A DNA stretch of 9,852 nucleotides, from positions 1 to 9,852 of the forward strand of contig JAHEAM010000115.1 of assembly GCA_024642765.1 (NCBI GenBank), written 5' to 3'. The notes beneath the pieces are model-generated. The model was not told the origin of the DNA and made no database searches. It worked only from the letters and a program-made list of their open reading frames with translations. This document shows positions 1 through 5,619 of the stretch, piece by piece; position 1 is the stretch's first letter, and the number at the start of each line of letters is the position of its first letter. The DNA comes from Planctomycetaceae bacterium. GTDB taxonomy: Bacteria; Planctomycetota; Planctomycetia; Pirellulales; Pirellulaceae. The translations under genes and the position numbers were made by a program.

Positions 1-344
1 CCCAACTTTGAAAAAACGACTCCTTCATCGGTGGTCGCAATTTCCTGCGGCGTTCGTCCGTTGAAGATCGCAAGCATCACTACAATCAGGCCTTTGACAA
101 TCAACGAATCGCTGTCAGCATGGATTTCCATCCTTCGCGGTGGTCCAACGAAAATTTGAGTTTGGAGCCAAACAGTACTCATGCAGCCTTGGACGAGGTT
201 CGCTTCGCTGCGCGCCTCATCTGACAATGGCGGCAATTGCTTGCCCAAGTCAATCAGGTATTCGAATCGTTCGTCCCAGTCGAACATCTCTGAGAATTCT
301 TGGACAAGTTCCTCTAAAGTTGGCGGGAAATTCAATTCGGTCAT
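1..344 (-). CDS. sufE: SufE-family cysteine desulfurase sulfur acceptor (partial, 3' end beyond window)
   Basis: SufE proteins accept persulfide sulfur from the cysteine desulfurase SufS and pass it to the SufBCD scaffold during cytoplasmic Fe-S cluster assembly. The first 114 codons are visible. Residues about 30-60 carry the family signature: a YLIDLGKQLPPL segment, then NLVQGCMSTVWL. Cys54 in the GC-x-S-x-V-W-L motif corresponds to the sulfur-accepting cysteine (Cys51 in E. coli SufE). The later stretch VKGLIVVMLAIFNGRTPQEI also fits the fold. In E. coli the residue after the Cys is Gln; here it is Met, a mild departure. The ATG at 344 is the first in-frame start and gives an N-terminus of normal length; only a weak AGAG lies just before it. 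No other suf gene is visible, so it may be a solitary sufE. SufE versus CsdE cannot be separated without the rest of the gene. Confidence 0.9.
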   Translation of the reverse strand, partial: MTELNFPPTLEELVQEFSEMFDWDERFEYLIDLGKQLPPLSDEARSEANLVQGCMSTVWLQTQIFVGPPRRMEIHADSDSLIVKGLIVVMLAIFNGRTPQEIATTDEGVVFSKL

Positions 345-387
345 CTCTGTTTTCGCGAAAGTAAATCTAATTAAAACGCTCATTTTC

Positions 388-416
388 ATCCTAGACCGAG
401 ATCCGTGGTTCGGCAA
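388..416 (-). promoter_or_regulatory. Candidate sigma-70-like promoter of sufE
   Basis: On the minus strand TTGCCG (411-416) and TAGGAT (388-393) are separated by exactly 17 bases, each hexamer matching the consensus at four of six positions. Initiation would fall about 35 bases before the sufE ATG. A 6-bp dyad (GGTTCG at 407-412, CGAACC at 422-427) overlaps the -35 element and could be an operator or chance. Planctomycete promoters often fit E. coli consensus poorly, so this is tentative. Confidence 0.3.
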
Positions 417-469
417 TGCAACGAACCGAACTAACCGAAAAGGCGAATCACCCGTAACCGTCACAAAGC

Positions 470-498
470 AAAAAACACCCAGAGTTTCCCTAGGTGTT
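470..498 (-). terminator. Rho-independent terminator after the secreted Cys-containing protein gene
   Basis: On the minus strand positions 498-474 form an 11-bp stem (AACACCTAGGG pairing with CTCTGGGTGTT, two G-T wobbles) closed by an AAA loop. It runs straight into a T tract opposite the A run at 470-475. It begins 26 bases beyond the stop codon at 525, the expected place for the terminator of that gene. The opposite strand has a poorer, interrupted T tract, so any bidirectional activity would be weak. Confidence 0.85.
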
Positions 499-524
499 AT
501 GTTTTATTTCAGTCGCATTGAATA

Positions 525-1247
525 CTAGCGATTCACGTGAATCGATGCTCCACCGACATGGAATACGAATCCATTGGGGTTGAGTTCAATGCCGCGTTGA
601 GTGCGACCAATACTTCCGTTTCCGGCAAAAGTCGAATTGCGGCCATCGATCCGCGAGCTTGGATAATAGCTTGGTGCTGGCGTGGGTTGAATTGATTCAT
701 GCCGAGGTTGATAGTATTGCGTTGGCGTCGGTGCAAAATTAGGCTGAGGCGCAACGAAGGGTTGGTTATAAGGCTGAATCACAACTGGCCCGACGGTCAT
801 GGCCGTAGCTTCGGCACGAATCAGTATCAGCGTTTGCTGAATGGTCGCGATTTTTGCGTCGACATGCAACGTGCAACCACACAAGGGTGCATCCCATCCA
901 CTTGCGGCTCGGAACCGAGCGTCTTCGACTAGAGCTTGTAGTTCACAGATCAGCGTTGATGTCTCATTGATTTCATCGGTGACTCGGCAGATGCCATTGC
1001 GGGCATCTGACTGATTTCGAATGATTCGGGCGTTTCGTTCGATTTTGCCCGCCGTGCGAATAAGCTGGCCGTAAACATCCGATTTACGAAACTGATCGCG
1101 AAAGGCGTCTTGTAAATCGTCGGCTTGGCACCTCAGGCTGTCCGCGCAGGCCTCGATCGGCAATTGATCGTGGTCGGCGTTGGCCGCAGCAACACACCCA
1201 AGTCCAAAAGCGGCCGCCAAAAATAGTTTGCTAAAAAGCTTGTACAT
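525..1247 (-). CDS. Secreted protein of unknown function with six mature cysteines and a Pro/Gln/Tyr-rich tail
   Basis: I do not recognise this 240-aa protein. Residues 1-24 form a typical Sec signal peptide: a Lys-containing start, a hydrophobic core around LFLAAAFGLGCVAA, and a probable signal peptidase I cut after ANA (24). Cys18 lies inside the core and does not make a good lipobox. Residues about 30-150 look helical and charged and hold Cys34, 40, 87, 101, 123 and 125, possibly three disulfides. Residues about 155-200 are rich in Pro, Gln and Tyr and probably flexible. The end (205-240) is Gly/Asn-rich and may form strands. An ATG at 1313 would add 22 residues, but the ATG at 1247 is preferred because GGAG (1255-1258) lies 7 bases upstream and the signal peptide begins there. 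It is a single gene ending in the terminator at 470-498. The export prediction is solid; the function is unknown. Confidence 0.75.
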   Translation of the reverse strand: MYKLFSKLFLAAAFGLGCVAAANADHDQLPIEACADSLRCQADDLQDAFRDQFRKSDVYGQLIRTAGKIERNARIIRNQSDARNGICRVTDEINETSTLICELQALVEDARFRAASGWDAPLCGCTLHVDAKIATIQQTLILIRAEATAMTVGPVVIQPYNQPFVAPQPNFAPTPTQYYQPRHESIQPTPAPSYYPSSRIDGRNSTFAGNGSIGRTQRGIELNPNGFVFHVGGASIHVNR

Positions 1248-1339
1248 GTTTTTTCTCCAAAGAGTTCCAGGATAGAACCAACGGATAACTATAGAAGGCA
1301 ACGCCCATGCCAATCACAGCGATAACGGATTCTTGAGGC

Positions 1340-1348
1340 ATTTTAGCA
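1340..1348 (-). promoter_or_regulatory. Candidate extended -10 promoter for the secreted protein gene
   Basis: On the minus strand TGCTAAAAT (1348-1340) matches an extended -10 element (TG-n-TAtAaT, five of six in the hexamer). No good -35 is present at 16-18 bases, which extended -10 promoters can tolerate. Initiation near 1333 would give a leader of about 85 bases before the ATG at 1247. The site overlaps the last codons of the M28 relic. Confidence 0.3.
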
Positions 1349-1985
1349 TGAATCACAAGGAAATCGAACAATTTCATCAATCGAACTGTAATCAATTCGC
1401 GACACCCCGTCCTCAGATTGATACAGAGGTGTAATTAGTTCGATTCAAGGTACCAAATGAGTAGGAGCCCCACCACCGCTGTGTTATTCGTTGACGCGTG
1501 ATTTTTGGTCGCGCCGCGAATACTCAGGCAACTATCGTAATGCGCCCTAAAGACCAGGATTTCCTCGGGACGTTCGCTGCCAGAAATCTCAACCACCAAG
1601 TTATGGCAAGCAAGTCCTTCAACCTCGAAGGATTGACGAACGACCGCAAGGTGCAGCTTTTGAAATTCCGATTCGACTTAATCCGCCGCCTGATTATGTT
1701 GCTCGTAATGCGATAGGCTTCTTGGGCTGATCTCGGCGCTGAGTGTTTCGACAATCAGCTTGAGTCGTTCCTCAGTCGTGATTTCATCAACGATCTCCAC
1801 GCCCGAGGACGATTGAGAATCGAGAATGGGAACCGCAGCAGTAACAACTGAGGTATTAATTGGAGGTGAAACACTTGGTCGACGCAAACAATACCACCAA
1901 AATCCGCTCACGCTCGTAACGACCAATACCCCCCAAACAGGCAATCGAACAAAGGACTCGTTCGCGAAACTCTTTTGAAAGCCAT
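1343..1985 (-). pseudogene. Decayed M28-family zinc aminopeptidase (stop, frameshifts, internal deletion)
   Basis: M28 peptidases are two-zinc aminopeptidases; planctomycetes often carry secreted or membrane-anchored ones. From the TTG at 1944 an 88-codon frame encodes a hydrophobic anchor (WGVLVVTSVSGFWWYC) and a region resembling the M28 N-terminus: EERLKLIVETLSAEISPRS, then HNQAAD. It stops at TAA 1678-1680, where relatives have a Tyr codon (AAD-Y-[VI]). Past the stop the same frame continues to 1435 with VESEF, NLVVEISGSERPEEILVF and AHYDS. The His at 1540-1542 is the first metal ligand. The next motif, normally D-D-N-A-S-G, reads GATKNHAS, so the bridging Asp is lost. After a TAA at 1435-1437 another frame (1435-1346) gives YQSEDGVSRIDYSSIDEIV, resembling the M28 C-terminus (Y-H-x-x-x-D...ID-Y) with Gln replacing the ligand His. 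The catalytic Glu region is missing. An ATG at 1985, 13 bases after the upstream gene's stop, is one frame off, suggesting a further N-terminal shift. Alternative reading: a functional 88-aa membrane protein from 1944 to 1678. Confidence 0.75.
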
Positions 1986-1998
1986 GATTTGTCGCTCG

Positions 1999-2511
1999 TT
2001 ATTGAGATGATGGGACATGCAAGCGAGCATGCACGTAATTTTGAACGCCCAATTGGTGCCGTTGACGGTCGGCATCCGTCGTTTGGCGAACGATTCGCGC
2101 AGGCACTCCCATCACAACACTGTTGTCTGGTACCTCGAAGCCCTCGGGAACAAGGCACCCCGCCCCGACGAGACAATGCATTCCAATCTTAGCCCCATTC
2201 AGAACGACGGCACGAATTCCAATCAACGAATCGTTGCCGACTACAGCACCGTGGACGACAGCGCCATGTCCCACAATTACCCGGTCGCCAATAAGGCAGG
2301 GCAGGCCAGGGTCGGCATGCAAAACGCAGAGGTCTTGAATGTTGGTTTGAGAGCCGATCGAAATCGCTTCCACGTCGCCACGAATCACCGCCCCAAACCA
2401 AACGCTTGCTTCGTCGCCAATCGAAACATCGCCAAGGACGGTGGCATTTTCTGCAATGAAGGCGGTCGCAGAAATCGAGTGGGTGAGGCGAGAATAATTG
2501 TATTTTCGCAT
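1999..2511 (-). CDS. Gamma-carbonic-anhydrase family protein (left-handed beta-helix)
   Basis: This 170-aa protein belongs to the gamma carbonic anhydrase/YrdA/PaaY branch of hexapeptide-repeat proteins, which are trimers with metal sites at subunit interfaces. Hexapeptide repeats run from about residue 15 to 140. The diagnostic order is present: VWFGAVIRGDV (37-47, with Arg45 and Asp47), TNIQD (56-60), VLH with His65, then VGHGAVVH with His82 and His87. These are the three expected metal ligands. ENATVLGDVSIGDEASV and LIGIRAVVLNGAKIG are also typical. An ATG at 2568 would add 19 residues; the one at 2511 is chosen because homologs start close to the first repeat and because a probable -10 (2567-2572) overlaps the upstream ATG. 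Neither start has a strong Shine-Dalgarno. The M28 relic follows in the same direction. Metal binding is well supported; many family members show little CO2 hydration and some act as acyl-CoA thioesterases, so activity is not certain. Confidence 0.9.
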   Translation of the reverse strand: MRKYNYSRLTHSISATAFIAENATVLGDVSIGDEASVWFGAVIRGDVEAISIGSQTNIQDLCVLHADPGLPCLIGDRVIVGHGAVVHGAVVGNDSLIGIRAVVLNGAKIGMHCLVGAGCLVPEGFEVPDNSVVMGVPARIVRQTTDADRQRHQLGVQNYVHARLHVPSSQ

Positions 2512-2566
2512 TGCTGTCGTTTGTGATCTGTTGAATGGAGTTGCGGATAGTAATGCTATCGAGAAC

Positions 2567-2572
2567 ATTCTA
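2567..2572 (-). promoter_or_regulatory. Candidate -10 element for the gamma-carbonic-anhydrase gene
   Basis: TAGAAT on the minus strand (2572-2567) matches five of six consensus -10 positions. A convincing -35 is not visible at 16-18 bases. If used, transcription would begin near 2560, downstream of the ATG at 2568, which supports translation from the ATG at 2511 with a leader of about 50 bases. Confidence 0.3.
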
Positions 2573-2625
2573 ACACATCCGTTTCGGTGCGTTGGAAAGC
2601 GTTTCCTTCGGCAAGCGATTTCACA

Positions 2626-2631
2626 TATAAT
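2626..2631 (+). promoter_or_regulatory. Perfect TATAAT -10 element upstream of the NfeD-like gene
   Basis: The plus strand has an exact TATAAT in the divergent spacer, placing initiation near 2638, about 63 bases before the ATG at 2701. The matching -35 position (TTCCTT at 2603-2608, spacer 17) is poor. It is the best -10 in this spacer and points toward the plus-strand gene. Confidence 0.45.
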
Positions 2632-2700
2632 CGATTGGGTTAGCCAAATCGAATTGCACTGTTCGCCAACTCACACTTTTTGTCTAAGTATCGAGAGTCT

Positions 2701-3276
2701 ATGGATCCGTTTTATTGGGCGTTTATTTTGACTGCGATGGGACTATTAGTGGTCGTTGTGGAAATGTTTATTCCGTCTGCCGGATTGTTAGGTGTCTTGG
2801 CCGCTGTTTTCTTGATTTCAGGGATCGTTGTCGGTTTCGTCGATTCGATGCAAACGGGTTCATTGGTATTGATGGTCACAGCCATTGCCTTGCCGATCAT
2901 GTTTGCAGCTTTAGTCAAGGTTTGGCCTAGCACGCCCATTGGTCGACGGATTCTCAACAAAGCGATGACTCGCGACGAAGTCATGCCGATCGATACGTTT
3001 CTGGACGAAATCAAACGACTTGTTGACAAGGTCGGTCGTGCGAAAACCAAAATGCTGCCGAGTGGAATTGTGATCATCGAAAATCGGCAGTATGACGCGA
3101 TCAGCGATGGGTTTGCGATTGAACCGGGGGATGCGGTGAAGGTCGTGGCGATTCGCTTCAATCGGATCTATGTACAGCCCTATAATCCGGAAGACGATAT
3201 CACGACGCACTTCAACGACGATAAATTGCTAGAACGAAATTTGGATGAGATCGGACTCGACGCCTTCGACGATTGA
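2701..3276 (+). CDS. Short NfeD-like membrane protein (three TM segments plus OB-fold domain)
   Basis: NfeD proteins are membrane partners of flotillin/SPFH proteins and are thought to help organise or protect membrane domains. Short forms have transmembrane helices followed by a cytoplasmic OB-fold and lack the protease domain of long forms. Here hydrophobic helices lie at about residues 5-24, 27-48 and 53-75. A charged linker follows, then an OB-fold signature from about 113 to 160: GRAKTKMLPSGIVII, then RYD-like RQYDAIS, IEPGDAVKVV and IYVQP. This matches the NfeD pattern G-x-A-x-T-x-L-x-P-x-G. The tail (160-191) is acidic. Total length, 191 aa, suits a short NfeD. A TTG at 2680 would add 7 residues; the ATG at 2701 is chosen because it places the first helix normally and GAGAG (2693-2697) precedes it. 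A flotillin gene often adjoins nfeD; none is visible here on either side. Confidence 0.85.
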   Translation: MDPFYWAFILTAMGLLVVVVEMFIPSAGLLGVLAAVFLISGIVVGFVDSMQTGSLVLMVTAIALPIMFAALVKVWPSTPIGRRILNKAMTRDEVMPIDTFLDEIKRLVDKVGRAKTKMLPSGIVIIENRQYDAISDGFAIEPGDAVKVVAIRFNRIYVQPYNPEDDITTHFNDDKLLERNLDEIGLDAFDD

Positions 3277-3334
3277 AGGATCAGTCGAGTAGTGTCCGAC
3301 ATTGGGTTGGGCTCGTATAGACAACTTCATTTCA

Positions 3335-3445
3335 CTAACGCACTTGATTTTCAAATGGGCTACGTGCAACAGGTGCGATTCTCAAGAAAAACGTAACAGC
3401 AGCAGTCAAGAAAACTCCTGCAAGTAATAGTTCTGTTGTAAACAT
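3335..3445 (-). CDS. Candidate 36-aa single-pass membrane microprotein
   Basis: This short frame encodes MFTTELLLAGVFLTAAV (residues 1-17), then TFFLRIAPVARSPFENQVR (18-36), ending in TAG. The first 21 residues form one uninterrupted hydrophobic helix, followed by a short basic tail, the usual layout of a small inner-membrane protein with the C-terminus in the cytoplasm. GGGAG (3453-3457) lies 7 bases before the ATG, one of the better ribosome-binding sites in the window. It is convergent with the NfeD-like gene (58 bases between stops). I do not recognise a family: it does not look like KdpF or CydX. The chance of a spurious frame with both a good ribosome-binding site and a clean helix is modest but real. 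Confidence 0.5.
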   Translation of the reverse strand: MFTTELLLAGVFLTAAVTFFLRIAPVARSPFENQVR

Positions 3446-3564
3446 CTCATGACTCCCTGGCATTGTTTGTTGGCGGCTAAGAGGCCTCAACAAAACGTGA
3501 TTCATCGTCAACTCAATTTGCGATGGAATGCATACGCACGAGGTGTACCAAAAGGGTGCGTCAC

Positions 3565-3607
3565 TTGAAACTTTTTGCGAATATTAGCAAAAAAGAGGTT
3601 GTTTCAA
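3565..3607. repeat. Nested inverted repeat (7 + 7 bp arms with an asymmetric bulge)
   Basis: TTGAAAC (3565-3571) pairs with GTTTCAA (3601-3607), and directly inside it TTTTTGC (3572-3578) pairs with GCAAAAA (3587-3593) around an 8-base loop. The left arms abut while the right arms are separated by seven bases, giving a bulged 14-bp stem. No T tract follows on the plus strand (A-rich instead) and none suitable on the minus strand, so it is not a normal terminator. Confidence 0.5.
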
Positions 3608-3800
3608 AAATAGGGCAAGATGTGTGGCCCGCAAATTTTACCAAGGCGAAACTGCTATCGAACTCAATTCGAGACACAATGTGATCAAACGGAGCACAGA
3701 ATCAAAGAAAGACAGTTTCTGCCAATCCTATTTGCTTGTATTGGTGGGCACTGGCGACCTTACTTGACGTTGGCAATCACCAGCTTCAGTTGTTTGCAAT

Positions 3801-3843
3801 AAAAACCAAAGGCTTCGATTGCTCGAAGCCTTTGCTTTTTATT
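3801..3843. terminator. Bidirectional rho-independent terminator
   Basis: A perfect 12-bp stem (3807-3818 pairing with 3823-3834, CAAAGGCTTCGA and its complement) is closed by TTGC. The plus strand continues into CTTTTTATT, the minus strand into GGTTTTTATTG. It lies 64 bases beyond the stop codon at 3899 and would end the minus-strand transcript of the two secreted-protein genes. On the plus strand it would block read-through from the NfeD-like gene side. Confidence 0.9.
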
Positions 3844-3898
3844 GAAATGGATCGTGTTGCTGACAAAACATTTGTTTGTCAAATCGACGTTGTTTTGC

Positions 3899-4462
3899 TT
3901 AGTGCCAAGGGGCCCGGACGGGGTAGATGCCGAATTGCCTTGTGCTGCTTGGCCAATAGGGTGCGTTTTGATAGGTGCCGTAACCGCCGCCAGAAATCAC
4001 TCCAGCGTTGCCATAACCAAATTGATGATTGATTGGCATGCTACGTGTTTGACCGACGCCCCAATTGTACTCGGATTGGTAGGCTGCCGTTGGCGGTACG
4101 ACGAGAGCTGTCGGAGCTCCCCAGCGCCAATACGAGTTATCACCGTGCCATGCGTTGGCTTGCCCTTGTATCTTGTTCCATTCATCGACGCGTTGAGCGT
4201 TGATGCCAGGTCGGCTGTAGGCATAAACTGGGTGTGGACTGAAATGATCTTGATGTGCATAACGCAATCGTTGATCAATTCGCGGATAGCCTGTGCGAGT
4301 TTCCGGACAGGTTGGCATCGTCATGTCATTGCTGACACCGCCTCCCAACATGTTTCCTCCCGCATAGCCACCACTTGTTCCACATGACGAGCATTGTGCA
4401 AATGCCTGTGATGCGGTTAAAACCAAGGCCGCGAGTGCCATGAATCCTAGTTGTGTTTTCAT
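3899..4462 (-). CDS. Small secreted protein of unknown function (downstream member of pair)
   Basis: This 187-aa protein has a clear Sec signal peptide: MKTQ, a hydrophobic core LGFMALAALVLTA, and a probable cut after AFA (22) leaving Gln23. The mature chain starts with a Cys/Gly-rich segment (CSSCGTSGG; Cys24, 27 and 52). Its middle is rich in aromatic and polar residues, including VDEWNK (92-97) and WRWGAPTALVVPP (112-124), followed by a Trp/Gly/His segment (YNWGVGQTR, INHQFGYG) and a Gly/Tyr-rich end. From general familiarity, the WG-P-x-ALVVPP-T-A and WGVG-x-TR segments recall small exported proteins of planctomycetes; that is recollection, not a search. AGGA (4472-4475) precedes the ATG at 4462 with suitable spacing. 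The gene follows the 183-aa secreted gene by 125 bases with no terminator between, and ends at the 3801-3843 terminator. Function unknown; envelope or extracellular location is likely. Confidence 0.8.
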   Translation of the reverse strand: MKTQLGFMALAALVLTASQAFAQCSSCGTSGGYAGGNMLGGGVSNDMTMPTCPETRTGYPRIDQRLRYAHQDHFSPHPVYAYSRPGINAQRVDEWNKIQGQANAWHGDNSYWRWGAPTALVVPPTAAYQSEYNWGVGQTRSMPINHQFGYGNAGVISGGGYGTYQNAPYWPSSTRQFGIYPVRAPWH

Positions 4463-4587
4463 GTTTCAAATTCCTATTTATCGAAAATTCGTTATTGTCT
4501 TGGTCACGCCGACGCTTGATTGCGACAGCGTTTCCCGTCGCGGCATTGGATAGTATTCGTGACGAACCGGTCGTTTGCCCAATTGCC

Positions 4588-5139
4588 TTAGTAGCCGCTA
4601 GAGTTGCATTCGCCTGTACCATCGCCACAATTTCCGGTAGCGCAACCACCCACACGGTGCAAAAGACCGCTGTGCCCTCCGGCTCCGTCGATGCAGTAAC
4701 GACGCTGAGCAAACGAATATTGGGCTTTTTGAAGAGGGTTGACAGTGAAGGGCAATGGGCCCATGTGGTTGCTACCCGATTGCCAACGAACTTTAGTGAT
4801 GTTCAACGAACCTCCACCACCGCCGCGACAGGGTTCTTGATAGAAGGACTCTGGACCCGCTTGATAGTTGTAATAGTTGCGTGAGTGTTGATACATCATT
4901 TCATGTGGCATCAACGCTTGATAGGTGTAGTAAGTGTGTCCAACATTGCCTGGCACCCAATGGGGGGCTGGATACATTCCCGCAGTCACCTGGCTAGCTC
5001 CGGATGGAGTTTGGTATTGCAAAAACAAGTTGTTTGCCAAATTGCCATTGGAATTGGGAGCGTATTGGGCGAAGGCCTGAGTGCTGACCACTGACCCCGC
5101 AACCAGTATCGCGGCGGCGACTAATAAACGGATTTTCAT
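4588..5139 (-). CDS. Small secreted protein of unknown function (upstream member of pair)
   Basis: This 183-aa protein begins with a Sec signal peptide: MKIR, a hydrophobic core LLVAAAILVAGSVV, and a probable cut after AFA (24) leaving Gln25. The mature part is Asn/Gln/Tyr-rich at first, then has a Tyr/His/Met-rich segment (GHTYYTYQALMPHEMMYQH, 67-85), a five-glycine run (106-110), LNITKVRWQSG (112-122), and a Cys/Gly-rich end with Cys149, 166, 171 and 178 besides Cys104. The start at 5139 is secure: AAGGAG (5148-5153) lies 8 bases upstream. The signal peptide end resembles that of the downstream 187-aa protein (QAFAQ in both), and both mature chains are aromatic and glycine-rich, but I see no clear full-length homology between them. 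The pair is probably one transcript. The His/Met/Cys content could suit metal binding or cross-linking; that is speculation. Function unknown. Confidence 0.8.
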   Translation of the reverse strand: MKIRLLVAAAILVAGSVVSTQAFAQYAPNSNGNLANNLFLQYQTPSGASQVTAGMYPAPHWVPGNVGHTYYTYQALMPHEMMYQHSRNYYNYQAGPESFYQEPCRGGGGGSLNITKVRWQSGSNHMGPLPFTVNPLQKAQYSFAQRRYCIDGAGGHSGLLHRVGGCATGNCGDGTGECNSSGY

Positions 5140-5619
5140 CGAACTGGCTCCTTAAGAATTTTGAAATAGCCCGAGCTGATTTCACCAGCCGGAACTTCCC
5201 TGTCCTGAACTCGCACCTCATGTGCTTGTTAGTGTATCGTGCATTCGATCTACAGGCCGAAATGCCGATTGGCAATGCTTGCTTGAAAATCAGGCAGCCT
5301 GACAGACTCGAACAGTGGATCAAATCGGCAATTCGCCAAAATCGATATCAATGATTGTCCAGGAGTCTTCTTTCAAATCGGAATTGGTAGCATTAGAACC
5401 GGAACAACCGTCTACAACTGAATCGATTCGATCGATACAATTTCCCTGAAAGCTTCACATTGCCAAAGTCAACAATCACGTGGGCCTTGGTGGCATTTTT
5501 GCCGATGGAGATACTTTCAGTTTCTCGTTAACCGCAACTGCGACAGACCCTCGTTGCATGGACGAAGCCGGTTCGACAAACGATGAAATACGTGCCCAAA
5601 ACCAAGGAGGAAATCCGGT
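5140..5619. other. 480-base divergent spacer between the secreted pair and the topoisomerase operon
   Basis: No convincing gene is present. Weak promoter candidates face both ways: on the minus strand TTGCCA (5270-5275) and TAGATC (5247-5252) with a 17-base spacer, for the secreted pair; on the plus strand TTGGTG (5487-5492) and GATACT (5510-5515), also 17 bases apart, for the topoisomerase operon. Dyads that could be operators are TCAGGC-A-GCCTGA (5290-5302), GAATCGATTC (5420-5429) followed by GATCGAT, and CACGTG (5478-5483). None is assignable to a known regulator. Confidence 0.35.
5604..5610 (+). promoter_or_regulatory. Perfect Shine-Dalgarno fixing the TTG start of the topoisomerase A gene
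   Basis: AAGGAGG lies 9 bases before the TTG at 5620-5622, and the frame from that TTG encodes the complete topoisomerase A subunit. An ATG upstream at 5583 is in another frame. This decides the unusual start. Confidence 0.85.

Larger units (their letters stand above)
3446..3898. other. 453-base stretch with no convincing gene
   Basis: This gap holds the ribosome-binding site of the 36-aa frame (3453-3457), a nested inverted repeat (3565-3607) and the bidirectional terminator (3801-3843). The longest open frame inside it (plus strand, about 60 codons from 3620) has no ribosome-binding site and no recognisable protein character. On the minus strand a TAAAAT preceded by TGG (near 3635) resembles an extended -10 and could drive the 36-aa frame, but it lies nearly 200 bases upstream of it and lacks a good -35. 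Confidence 0.5.

Noticed and set aside
16..18. Lipoprotein reading of the 525-1247 product, because of a Cys in the signal peptide (residue 18).
   Set aside because: The residues before that Cys (G-L-G) do not match a lipobox, and a normal signal peptidase I site follows at residue 24. The coordinates given here are residue numbers.
1498..1716. A 72-codon plus-strand frame.
   Set aside because: It is antisense to the M28 relic, which has clear motif similarity; the plus-strand frame has no ribosome-binding site or family resemblance.
2017..2526. A 169-codon plus-strand open frame.
   Set aside because: Antisense shadow of the gamma-carbonic-anhydrase gene, which has the three metal histidines and hexapeptide repeats on the minus strand.
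3256..3281. CCTTC...GAAGG hairpin at the end of the NfeD-like gene as a possible terminator.
   Set aside because: The stem is only 5 bp, overlaps the coding end and has no T tract after it.
3620..3802. A 60-codon plus-strand frame in the gene-free stretch.
   Set aside because: No ribosome-binding site, no hydrophobic or repeat pattern and no recognisable motif; length compatible with chance.
5320..5457. A stop-free minus-strand stretch (about 44 codons) with protein-like composition (SWTIIDIDFGELPI at its end), possibly an eroded gene.
   Set aside because: No ATG or GTG start, no ribosome-binding site and no recognisable family. A 44-codon open run is expected by chance fairly often, so it stays a curiosity.
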